DNA from: Bacteroidaceae bacterium | Lineage (GTDB): Bacteria; Bacteroidota; Bacteroidia; Bacteroidales; Bacteroidaceae | Assembly (NCBI GenBank): GCA_017628775.1 | Contig: JAGBYN010000052.1 | Location: forward strand, 1 to 5,654 | Direction of reading: 5' to 3' | Length of the DNA: 5,654 nt | Notes under the pieces: generated by a model | Seen by the model: only the letters and a program-made list of their open reading frames with translations | What the model was told of the DNA's origin: nothing | Databases searched by the model: none | Program-made: the position numbers and the translations under genes | In this document: piece after piece, positions 1 to 5,413 of the stretch | How the letters are laid out: every line of letters starts with the position of its first letter | Numbering within the stretch: the first letter of the stretch is position 1

Positions 1-50
1 CCAAATTTTTACTACATCAAACCAAATTTTAACGACATCAAACCAAATTT
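1..50. repeat. 21-bp direct tandem repeat, cut by the window edge
   Basis: Unit 1 is 1-21 and unit 2 is 22-42; a partial third copy starts at 43 and matches for about 8 bases (CCAAATTT). Both full units start with CCAAATTTT and end with ACATCAAA, and they differ at only three positions in the middle. The array begins at base 1, so more copies may lie outside the window. The period is a multiple of three. The minus strand has an open frame through it repeating the residues FDVVKIW, and the plus strand has one repeating IKPNF. It could therefore be the eroded end of a coding repeat or a non-coding iteron-like array; the visible part cannot separate these. Confidence 0.75.
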
Positions 51-77
51 CGCAATATTTTTGATCCTTTTGACACG

Positions 78-103
78 AAAAAAGGGGGCTTTGAGGCCCC
101 CTT
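78..103 (-). terminator. GC-rich hairpin with minus-strand U-tract
   Basis: Bases 82-89 (AAGGGGGC) pair perfectly with 96-103 (GCCCCCTT) around a six-base loop. Read on the minus strand, the stem runs directly into six U (A78-A83 on the plus strand), as in an intrinsic terminator. On the plus strand the bases after the stem are only T/C-mixed, so termination in that direction should be weaker. No gene ends immediately upstream on the minus strand; the nearest minus-strand stop codon of a believable gene is at 583. The hairpin may therefore end a long 3' UTR or an unannotated small RNA. Confidence 0.55.
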
Positions 104-215
104 CTACTTTCTACACAAATTTACTATGTTTCTCTTCGAAATCCAAATTTACGATTTCGTGCCAAAACCCGAAAGGATCAACGCCTTTTTCAAAAACTTT
201 ACAAAATGAAACTTT

Positions 216-248
216 TTTGATCCTTTTTCTGACATTTTGATATTTTTG
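216..248 (+). promoter_or_regulatory. Possible Bacteroidota-type promoter with no gene behind it
   Basis: TTTG at 216-219 is followed after 21 bases by TATTTTTG at 241-248. This is a full match to the TTTG / TAnnTTTG pattern of the primary sigma factor of this phylum, with acceptable spacing. Transcription would start near 255 and run rightwards into the 3' end of the minus-strand gene at 583-3258. No plus-strand gene follows. The region is A/T-rich, so a chance match is quite possible. Confidence 0.25.
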
Positions 249-262
249 CCTTTTTGCAAAAT

Positions 263-290
263 GTACAAAAATTGTTACAAAACTTTGTAC
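263..290. repeat. A/T-rich dyad with GTACAAA / TTTGTAC arms
   Basis: GTACAAA (263-269) and TTTGTAC (284-290) are perfect inverted repeats separated by 14 bases. The spacer itself contains a smaller dyad, TTGT-T-ACAA (272-280). The dyad lies just downstream of the promoter look-alike at 216-248, where an operator could sit. There is no direct evidence of a binding protein, and A/T-rich sequence yields such dyads by chance. Confidence 0.3.
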
Positions 291-469
291 TAAAAATCCA
301 TTGGAGTGGGATTTTATAGACCCTATAGGAGTTATAGATGCCACAGGATTTTTATAGAAACAATAGATTCTCCAGATGATAGAGATATTCCAAAGCTTCA
401 AGAATCAACGCAAGCTTTGCGACCTTAAAAGCCCCCATCTCTCAACTCTAAACTTTCATTAGTACGTTG

Positions 470-510
470 ATTGATGACGGGCCGACACGGTGATCGGTCC
501 CTACATCTCT
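470..510 (+). repeat. Intergenic repeat core, copy A, with stem-loop
   Basis: This 41-base block matches 4585-4625 at 37 of 41 positions, same strand, without gaps. It contains a stem-loop: GGCCGA (480-485) pairs with TCGGTC (494-499) around the loop CACGGTGA, using one G-T pair, and G479-C500 extends the stem. The stem survives the base changes between copies, which suggests that structure matters. Both copies are preceded by a CTATAG-rich module (about 315-360 here, 4501-4540 in the other) and by the word GCGACCTT (419-426; 4553-4560), and both end in CTACATCTCT. The unit therefore looks composite, with variable spacing between modules. Confidence 0.7.
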
Positions 511-515
511 CATAA

Positions 516-559
516 CCTCTTAACGGACCTTTAGGTCCCTCTTAACGAGGCAAAGCCTC
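516..559. repeat. Two mini-hairpins, each behind the word CCTCTTAACG
   Basis: CCTCTTAACG occurs at 516-525 and again at 538-547, 22 bases apart. Each copy leads into a small perfect hairpin with a different stem: GGACC-TTTA-GGTCC (525-538) and GAGGC-AAA-GCCTC (547-559). The 7-base word CTAAACT is then repeated at 564-577. The block starts 23 bases past the stop codon of the minus-strand gene at 583. Neither hairpin is followed by a U-tract on the minus strand, so they do not look like a classic terminator, though they could protect the 3' end of that transcript. Confidence 0.55.
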
Positions 560-582
560 TTCTCTAAACTCTAAACTCTTTC

Positions 583-3258
583 CTATCGTTCAAAACTAAA
601 GAATTGGCCATCGCTGGTCATGCCCTGAATGGAAATCTTTGGCGACATTTTATGGTTGGCGTTATTGAAGAATAACACCTGCGCCACACCTGCGTCGGAC
701 GTTGTCAGGGTAGGGTTCCAGTAAATCGTGCGGCGGAAATCAGGTTCTTTGGGTAAATCCTGATTGTTGTAATTAGGTGCAAAGAATTTCTTGATGGGTT
801 CATAGCCCCACACCTTTCTATACGTCACGCCCTTTTTCGCGCGTCGCGCATCCTGACTCTCATGAAGAATCAAAAGTGCATCGATGGGTTCTGAGGTATT
901 ATTGAGTACATCACCCCCGATATATCGGGCCATGTGTGAGCGCTCACGTATCAAGTAAGCGAAATCATAATCCTCAGCAAATTCAGCGGTGCCCCCTCCT
1001 GCCGTGTAGTCGATGTACCAGTTCTCGCCCCCAACATTCACGACCCTTGAGGCATCGTTCATTGGCTTTGAATTCATAAGATTCTCGCTGTTGCCCGAGA
1101 ATTGTGAATTATCGGAACCGGTTTCAGCGTTTGTTTGCGCATCGCCCCCTTCACCCTTTTGTGCTGTTGCTTCAAAAGGATTCGTATCGCTCACCTCTGC
1201 AGTATAGTCGCCCGCATCGGCAGCCATTCCCATTTCTGACTTTCCAAGCGCGACACTGATAAACTCCAGAACATTAACCCTGGCATCGTAGCCCGCATCG
1301 CGCCATCGTTCCACCTCATAAGCGATATTAATCACTTGGTCGGCAAAGCGCTTACCTCTGTTTTTTCCACCATTCCATTCATAACGATTGCCATTCAGGG
1401 GGCGGTAACGTATCTTACGCTTTCCCGTCACCTCAGCCTCTTTGAGCACATAAGAATCGTCCTTATCCAAGGCGGTCCAATCCAACACCGTGGGGTCCAC
1501 AACATCCTGTTGCACCACAGCAGTGGTGTCAACGGGCATGGGTTGCTGGTACGTCAACTCCCAAGGCGAATAGGTTTTGACCTTGGGTGCAAACCAACGG
1601 TCGAATGCCACTCGGCTCCATGTTTTCTTACCCGCTTCATTCTTTGTGGTGACTTGCGCCAGGCATTCACCCTCGTAATCCATACTCACCGCAAAAGCAA
1701 AGCGCCCCTCTGCATCTGTGGTGCACTCACCACGGCGCACATCGTAGTTCGCGCCAAACATTGAGAGGTTCAACTTCATATTGGTGTAAGGTTCGCGCTT
1801 ATCGGTGTCCTTATACGCCACGCCATTTAAGATCAAGCGATCCTCGATAGGGTAGTTCACCTTGAAGTCCTGATGATTACACATCGTTGAGAATGAAGTG
1901 GCGCGCCAACCCTGAACCATCAACAAATGGTCGAGCGCCACCCCCGCCAATCGGTTGGTGGGGGTAAAGTAAAACTGAGGATTATGGATGTATCCACGCA
2001 CCTCCGACCCCAGGAGCATTTCCACCTCAATGGTATTCTTCGGGGTTTCCACCAATTCCTGGGCTGCATCGCGCACGGCAAGCGAGAAGTGGGCCTTGCA
2101 TGGCTGCCCCGCGGCATCCACCACATTAATCTTCATCGACACCGGTGCATACGACTCGTAGAACTGTGCATTCTGCAACACCTTCACCTGGGGCAACAGA
2201 TGGTTCAGCGGACTAAACACCAACCTGCTGGCACAGCTGCGACCCTGCGCATCAAAGAGTTCTATGCGGTTCACGCCAGCACGCAGCACCGAAGCGGGGA
2301 GCGAAAACACCTCCACATCATTCACCTGCAACGTATCGAAATAACAGGGTTGCTCACGGCAGAACACCGCCAGTCCTATGGTTTCCTTGGGCTGATTGGG
2401 AGAGCGCTCCACCTGAATATCTAAATAATCATCCACCAAATCGCAGCGCAACACATAACCCTGCTCCTGGGCTTGTGGCAAGTCAAATCGATGTTCGCCC
2501 ACCATGGCATACGCATCTGCCGCGCCCGAGGGCAACATAAACACGCCACGACCTTCATAGAAAGGCATGGTTTGCGCCAGGCACTCGCCTGGAGCGGTAA
2601 AGATGGAAATCGTGTCGGAAACGGGCATACCATTACCATCGGTCAGTAAAAACGCCACGCGCTGCTGAACGCCACGAATGAGGTTGCCACCCTCGGGGTA
2701 GAAGGTCAGTTGACGCTGATCCTCGCCCTTAAACTCAAAGGTGCGCTGCGCTGTGGCAGGCATTTTCCAATCGGCATCGGGCGTGTTGATGGAAAGGCTA
2801 TTGTTGTCCTTCTCAAACACAGGAATCACACGCGAGAAGCTGGATTCATCGCCCCAGTTCAGCATGGCACGCGTAAAAGCACGTATTTCATAGTACCCAT
2901 TCTTATTGTGGTTTTCGAGAACGAGGCAACCCGAAGCACCACCATGAGCATCAATCTTATGCAACTGACGCTTCAACAACACCCCCGCAGCATCAAGCAA
3001 TTCAACATAAAGCACCTTGCTGATGTCGGTGGCCTTTAAATTTGAAGCCCTCACAACATAGGCTTTATACCAAATGCTGTCGCCTTCAAGATAAGCGTTG
3101 TTGTCCAAATGCAAATAGACCTTCTCACGCGGAAATTCATGGTCGAAGGCAGCTGCTGCCTTAAATTTCTCATACAACGACACGATATCTTGACTTTGGG
3201 CTGACGTTGTCAACGAGAAGAATCCCAAGAGTATAAAAAAGAGAATATTTTTTGACAT
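583..3258 (-). CDS. Exported MG2-domain protein with degenerate TonB-plug-like C-terminal half
   Basis: 891 residues. The ATG at 3256-3258 is chosen because it opens a clear signal peptide (MSKNILFFILLGFFSLTTSA, then QSQD) and lies 24 bases from a good -7 box. An in-frame ATG 69 bases further upstream lies inside a terminator hairpin and is rejected. There is no lipobox cysteine, so the product is probably soluble and periplasmic. Family motifs in order: MG2-like EKVYLHLDNNAYLEGDSIWY (45-64); FYPEGGNL (186-193); a beta-sandwich with HFSLAVRD (390-397); GYIHNPQFYF (422-431); LDHLLMVQGWR (442-452); a carboxypeptidase-regulatory-like repeat (about 474-550); a plug-like start LKEAEVTGKRK (605-615); and a C-terminal RRTIYWNP (842-849) beta domain. 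There is no outer-membrane barrel. A Ser/Asn/Gly/Ala-rich, Cys-free insert (about 675-735) interrupts the plug-like part. The family occurs widely in Bacteroidota and its role is unproven; envelope binding or assembly is only a guess. Base composition is richer in G+C than the neighbouring 126-residue gene. Confidence 0.85.
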   Translation of the reverse strand: MSKNILFFILLGFFSLTTSAQSQDIVSLYEKFKAAAAFDHEFPREKVYLHLDNNAYLEGDSIWYKAYVVRASNLKATDISKVLYVELLDAAGVLLKRQLHKIDAHGGASGCLVLENHNKNGYYEIRAFTRAMLNWGDESSFSRVIPVFEKDNNSLSINTPDADWKMPATAQRTFEFKGEDQRQLTFYPEGGNLIRGVQQRVAFLLTDGNGMPVSDTISIFTAPGECLAQTMPFYEGRGVFMLPSGAADAYAMVGEHRFDLPQAQEQGYVLRCDLVDDYLDIQVERSPNQPKETIGLAVFCREQPCYFDTLQVNDVEVFSLPASVLRAGVNRIELFDAQGRSCASRLVFSPLNHLLPQVKVLQNAQFYESYAPVSMKINVVDAAGQPCKAHFSLAVRDAAQELVETPKNTIEVEMLLGSEVRGYIHNPQFYFTPTNRLAGVALDHLLMVQGWRATSFSTMCNHQDFKVNYPIEDRLILNGVAYKDTDKREPYTNMKLNLSMFGANYDVRRGECTTDAEGRFAFAVSMDYEGECLAQVTTKNEAGKKTWSRVAFDRWFAPKVKTYSPWELTYQQPMPVDTTAVVQQDVVDPTVLDWTALDKDDSYVLKEAEVTGKRKIRYRPLNGNRYEWNGGKNRGKRFADQVINIAYEVERWRDAGYDARVNVLEFISVALGKSEMGMAADAGDYTAEVSDTNPFEATAQKGEGGDAQTNAETGSDNSQFSGNSENLMNSKPMNDASRVVNVGGENWYIDYTAGGGTAEFAEDYDFAYLIRERSHMARYIGGDVLNNTSEPIDALLILHESQDARRAKKGVTYRKVWGYEPIKKFFAPNYNNQDLPKEPDFRRTIYWNPTLTTSDAGVAQVLFFNNANHKMSPKISIQGMTSDGQFFSFER

Positions 3259-3281
3259 AACAGGCAGATTTTCTATAAGTG

Positions 3282-3310
3282 CAAAATTAAAAAAAATGGT
3301 TCGTTTCAAA
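3282..3310 (-). promoter_or_regulatory. Promoter of the MG2/plug-like gene
   Basis: On the minus strand, TTTG (complement of 3307-3310) is followed after 17 bases by TAATTTTG (complement of 3282-3289), a full match to TAnnTTTG. The start point would be near 3275, giving a leader of about 17 bases before the ATG at 3258. The upstream TTTG straddles the last stem base and the loop of the terminator hairpin, and the -7 box begins directly at the end of the hairpin's U-tract. Confidence 0.65.
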
Positions 3311-3332
3311 CATAAGAAACGAACCATTTTTT
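3291..3332 (-). terminator. Symmetric 17-bp terminator hairpin
   Basis: Bases 3291-3307 (AAAAAATGGTTCGTTTC) are perfectly complementary to 3316-3332 around an eight-base loop. The minus-strand RNA ends in eight U (A3289-A3296), so it should terminate the gene at 3343-3723, whose stop codon is only about 10 bases away. The stem is flanked by an A-tract on one side and a T-tract on the other, so it could also work on the plus strand. It separates the protease transcript from the 891-residue gene while supplying part of the latter's promoter. Confidence 0.85.
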
Positions 3333-3342
3333 CCTATTGGGG

Positions 3343-3723
3343 TCAATTCAAGAGTTTCTGGTTTTGTATTTGGTAGTGCGAACAGGGTACCAACATAAAA
3401 CCAGATGAAACAGGAACATGACTATAATTCTTTAATTTTGACATCTCTTTTTGACGCAGGGTCTCTATTAATTCCAAAAAAGAATCGTGCAGTTCTCTTA
3501 TTTTGTCTGATTCACTCCTGCTTGAATAAGGATGCGGCGGAAGATTTAAAATAAATTGAGCACGTTCGTAATCGCCCTTAATTATAAGCGATATAACCTT
3601 CTTATAAATATTCAATTCCCCATCTATTTGTAACGAACTGAAAATTCCAAAGGTAAACAACAACAGAATTAATGCTAACACTAAAAGTACCGGCACAAGC
3701 AACAACCAAAGTATAAAACTCAT
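3343..3723 (-). CDS. Small single-span membrane protein, function unknown
   Basis: 126 residues; I do not recognise the family. It opens with a strongly hydrophobic segment (about residues 4-26, MSFILWLLLVPVLLVLALIL onward) with no signal-peptidase site, so it is probably an uncleaved membrane anchor. An amphipathic part (about 36-60) follows, with the helix-like stretch YERAQFIL, then a polar linker PPHPYSSRSES and a charged helix (about 72-98, SDKIRELHDSFLELIETLRQKE) that could mediate contacts. The tail contains a single cysteine at 114. The ATG at 3721-3723 is the only sensible start because the hydrophobic segment follows at once. The gene begins 43 bases after the stop codon of the YugP-like protease gene, with no terminator between, so the two are probably cotranscribed. 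It is clearly more A/T-rich than both neighbours, which may mean weak constraint or later acquisition. Confidence 0.7.
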   Translation of the reverse strand: MSFILWLLLVPVLLVLALILLLFTFGIFSSLQIDGELNIYKKVISLIIKGDYERAQFILNLPPHPYSSRSESDKIRELHDSFLELIETLRQKEMSKLKNYSHVPVSSGFMLVPCSHYQIQNQKLLN

Positions 3724-3766
3724 AATTGCAAATCGTGTTAAACTGATTTATAGAACCTGCCTTAAA

Positions 3767-4447
3767 TTAATCATCACTTCTACCCATCAAAATCATGGCG
3801 TAGTAAATCAACGTAGCCAATGAACTGAGTGCAGCAACGACGTAAGTATAGGCGGCACTATGAAGGGCATCAACTGCTGCACCGTGATTGCTGGGCGTGG
3901 TAATGTTGGCGCGCTGTAACCATGCCGTAGCACGACGGCTGGCATCAACCTCAACGGGGAGCGTCACAAATGAGAACAGGGTAGTGCTGGCAAAAAGTAC
4001 AACGCCGAGCGCTAACAAAGAGGGGAACACATTAACGAGAAGGATGCCCGCCAATAAGATCCATTGCACCCACGTACTGGCAAAGCTCACCACAGGCACT
4101 AAGGCTGAACGCATGCGCAATGGGGCATAGGCTGTGGCGTGCTGCACGGCATGACCACATTCATGAGCCGCCACGGCAGCAGCAGCGACACTGCGCTCGT
4201 TGTAAACGGATTCAGAGAGATTGACAGTTTTCTTCGTGGGGTCGAAGTGGTCGGTAAGTTCACCCGCGGTACTAACTACGCGCACATCGTAAATGCCGTG
4301 GTCGCGCAACATCTGCTCAGCCACTTCGCGACCAGTCATGCCATTGGTTAACGGCATCTTGCTGTAAGCCTTAAACTTTCTCTGCAGGTTTTGCTGAACG
4401 AGAAAACTCACTAAAGCAATACCAATAAATAAAATAATGTAAGCCAT
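3767..4447 (-). CDS. YugP-family membrane zinc metallopeptidase
   Basis: 226 residues, close to the usual length of the putative neutral zinc metallopeptidase family (Pfam Zn_peptidase_2, Bacillus YugP). The zinc-binding HExxH motif is HECGH at 95-99, in the family context VAAHECGHAVQHATAY (92-107). Other family stretches are LTDHFDP (64-70), LSESVYNERS (77-86), APLRMRSALVPV (108-119) and LPVEVDASRRA (163-173). Glu166 in the last is a candidate third metal ligand (inference). Predicted membrane spans are about 2-18, 115-137, 142-163 and 200-221, placing the catalytic part at the inner membrane. Substrates are unknown. The ATG at 4445-4447 is followed directly by the first span. It heads a probable two-gene unit with the 126-residue gene. 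I saw no full-match TAnnTTTG promoter in the leader. Confidence 0.93.
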   Translation of the reverse strand: MAYIILFIGIALVSFLVQQNLQRKFKAYSKMPLTNGMTGREVAEQMLRDHGIYDVRVVSTAGELTDHFDPTKKTVNLSESVYNERSVAAAAVAAHECGHAVQHATAYAPLRMRSALVPVVSFASTWVQWILLAGILLVNVFPSLLALGVVLFASTTLFSFVTLPVEVDASRRATAWLQRANITTPSNHGAAVDALHSAAYTYVVAALSSLATLIYYAMILMGRSDD

Positions 4448-4563
4448 AAAATATAAAGATTTGAATAATGTTATTAACGTTTCGCAAGTACCCTTCTTAG
4501 GTTATAAGGGCTATAGATGCTATAGGAATGATAGAAAAGGATTGAATGACGGGGCGACCTTGG

Positions 4564-4661
4564 ATTGGCACGAGTCGTGCGTTTATTGACGACGGGCCGA
4601 CACGGGGATCGGCCACTACATCTCTCAACTCTCTAATATAAAAAACACGAAGCGTGCCAAT
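4564..4661. repeat. Pair of related mini-hairpins bracketing repeat copy B
   Basis: ATTGGCACG (4564-4572) is followed by a three-base loop AGT and the shortened arm CGTGC (4576-4580). At the other side, a shortened arm CACG (4646-4649) is followed by loop AAG and CGTGCCAAT (4653-4661). The two intact arms are perfect 9-base inverted repeats of each other, 80 bases apart. Each site looks like the same hairpin with one arm decayed. Alternatively, the intact arms pair over the long distance and enclose the repeat core at 4585-4625. Confidence 0.5.
4585..4625 (+). repeat. Intergenic repeat core, copy B, with stem-loop
   Basis: Same orientation as copy A at 470-510, with 37 of 41 positions identical. 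The stem GGCCGA (4595-4600) / TCGGCC (4609-4614) is fully Watson-Crick here around loop CACGGGGA. The preceding modules, a CTATAG-rich stretch and GCGACCTT, are in the same order as in copy A but more tightly spaced. The three-gene minus-strand block 583-4447 lies between the two copies. Confidence 0.7.
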
Positions 4662-4908
4662 TAAAAGGATCAAAGCTGAAAAAGCGAAAAATTAAGAATT
4701 ATTCACGAAAAAATAACAGTAAGACGTATAAATCAAAGGCGGCTCAACGAAAAACAAAGCAAAAAAAGCAAGAAGCAATTAAGGCAACATGAAGCACCTA
4801 CCTTTAAACCTTCAAAATCGTTGGCTTTCGGGTCAAAATCAAACTTTTGGGTAAAATAAATCCCCAAAAGCGCACTTTTCCTTGATTTTTTAACACTCAA
4901 AAAATTTT

Positions 4909-4944
4909 TTTGACAAAATACGTCACATAAGGTTCCGAATTTTG
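4909..4944 (+). promoter_or_regulatory. Probable promoter of the 90-residue membrane protein gene
   Basis: TTTG (4909-4912) lies at the end of an A/T tract, and GAATTTTG (4937-4944) matches TAnnTTTG except for its first base. The 24-base spacing is slightly long for this promoter class. The predicted start near 4951 leaves a leader of about 22 bases, A/T-rich and without a Shine-Dalgarno sequence, as is normal for the phylum. Confidence 0.4.
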
Positions 4945-4973
4945 CATTAGAAAACATTAAAAACCTTATAACT

Positions 4974-5246
4974 ATGGAAAAGTACACATCAATCTCAACA
5001 ACAAAAACAGAAAATGCAATGTTCTCTTGGAAGAAAGTTTTGGGTTTGTCAGCCTTAAAGAACATTTACAGCGCAGTACTTGAAGAAGAAATCAGCGAAA
5101 CACAGACAGCGCACTTAGTTCACGTGCAAATTGCGGCTATTGCGATGTTCATTCTTGGCAACGTCAGTCTCTTTGCGGCAATGATGGGTACCGCTTGGTT
5201 TGCTTATTCATTATGGTTGTGCCGATTGGCGTTAAAAAACAAATAG
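4974..5246 (+). CDS. Small membrane protein, function unknown
   Basis: 90 residues; family not recognised. The N-terminal part is polar (MEKYTSISTTKTENA), followed by an amphipathic stretch (17-36, with SWKKVLGLSALKNIYSAVL) and an acidic turn EEEISETQ (37-44). A hydrophobic region (about 51-87) could be two short membrane spans split around GNVS (62-65). It ends in positively charged LALKNK, which predicts a cytoplasmic C-terminus. The ATG at 4974 is the first in the frame and follows a plausible promoter. Coding is supported by the structured hydrophobicity profile and the placement between a promoter and a convergent terminator region, not by homology. It stands alone on the plus strand and converges on secDF. 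Confidence 0.65.
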   Translation: MEKYTSISTTKTENAMFSWKKVLGLSALKNIYSAVLEEEISETQTAHLVHVQIAAIAMFILGNVSLFAAMMGTAWFAYSLWLCRLALKNK

Positions 5247-5256
5247 GAGAGGGTGG

Positions 5257-5284
5257 CGTTCAAGCGAAACCGTTCATTTGAACG
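5257..5284. repeat. Overlapping dyads after the 90-residue gene
   Basis: TTGAACG (5278-5284) can pair with CGTTCAA (5257-5263), leaving a 14-base loop. Its TGAACG part can instead pair with the nearer CGTTCA (5271-5276), leaving only a two-base loop. The site begins 10 bases after the stop codon at 5246. No U-tract follows on the plus strand, so it is not a standard intrinsic terminator; it may still shape the 3' end of the transcript. Confidence 0.35.
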
Positions 5285-5345
5285 TGGGTGCTATGTATTC
5301 GCTTGGTCGGGTGTTCTTTTCCGACAAAAGAGATTAAGCGCCATG

Positions 5346-5390
5346 AAAAAAAATAGAGGCTGTGTCAAAACCAATTTGACACAGCCTCTA
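5346..5390 (-). terminator. Intrinsic terminator of secDF
   Basis: TAGAGGCTGTGTCAAA (5354-5369) pairs perfectly over 16 bases with TTTGACACAGCCTCTA (5375-5390), with a five-base loop. On the minus strand the stem runs straight into eight U (A5346-A5353). It lies 23 bases after the secDF stop codon. No T-tract follows on the plus strand, so it mainly serves secDF, although the hairpin also stands in the path of transcripts from the convergent 90-residue gene. Confidence 0.93.
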
Positions 5391-5413
5391 AACGATTATA
5401 ATCTAAACTTCGA

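Larger units (their letters stand above)
1..582. other. Gene-free region downstream of the MG2/plug-like gene
   Basis: I find no convincing protein-coding gene here. The longest minus-strand frame (111-401) has no ATG: it would have to start at a TTG and contains no internal Met. It also runs through the intergenic repeat region. From left to right the stretch holds a 21-bp tandem repeat at the edge, a GC-rich hairpin with a minus-strand U-tract (78-103), an A/T-rich section with a plus-strand promoter look-alike and a dyad (216-290), a CTATAG-rich module (about 315-360), a repeat core with a stem-loop (470-510), and two mini-hairpins (516-559). The sequence is clearly more A/T-rich than the large gene to its right. 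No tRNA or rRNA was recognised. Confidence 0.7.
4448..4973. other. Gene-free region between the divergent protease and 90-residue genes
   Basis: No supportable gene. From the left it holds the leader of the protease gene, a CTATAG-rich module (4501-4540), the word GCGACCTT (4553-4560), two half-decayed hairpins (4564-4661) bracketing a repeat core (4585-4625), and a lysine/arginine-rich plus-strand open frame (about 4677-4856) that has no ATG, GTG or TTG start near its beginning. The A/T-rich promoter region of the gene at 4974 closes the stretch. The minus-strand frame through 4733-5065 covers the start of the 90-residue gene and its promoter and looks like a shadow. Confidence 0.65.

Noticed and set aside
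111..401. 96-codon minus-strand frame ending just before the hairpin at 78-103
   Set aside because: It starts at a TTG, has no ATG anywhere inside, runs through the CTATAG-rich repeat module, and its composition (Phe, Lys, Ile, Val rich) is what A/T-rich non-coding DNA gives. Its position next to a terminator is suggestive but not enough.
470..559. Repeats considered as a CRISPR array
   Set aside because: There are no regularly spaced identical repeats of 20-40 bases with unique spacers, only two short leader words with different hairpins.
1013..3039. Several plus-strand and alternative minus-strand frames of 64-165 codons within the MG2/plug-like gene
   Set aside because: All are shadows of the long gene, which has a signal peptide and recognisable family motifs.
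3259..3327. N-terminal extension of the 891-residue protein by 23 codons from an upstream in-frame ATG
   Set aside because: The extension would be encoded by the terminator hairpin and by the promoter's -7 box, and it would bury the signal peptide. The ATG at 3258 fits far better.
4677..4856. Plus-strand open frame rich in Lys and Arg (contains RRLNEKQSKKSKKQLRQ)
   Set aside because: There is no ATG, GTG or TTG at a useful position and no promoter box in front. A-rich sequence on this strand gives Lys codons automatically. It could be a gene remnant, but nothing supports that.
4733..5065. 110-codon minus-strand frame with a hydrophobic C-terminus
   Set aside because: It overlaps the promoter and first 30 codons of the better supported plus-strand gene at 4974, and its residues mirror the A/T-rich opposite strand.
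5354..5390. Perfect inverted repeat considered as an insertion-sequence end
   Set aside because: Both arms are adjacent with a five-base loop, followed by a U-tract and sited just behind a stop codon; this is a terminator. No transposase or target duplication is visible.
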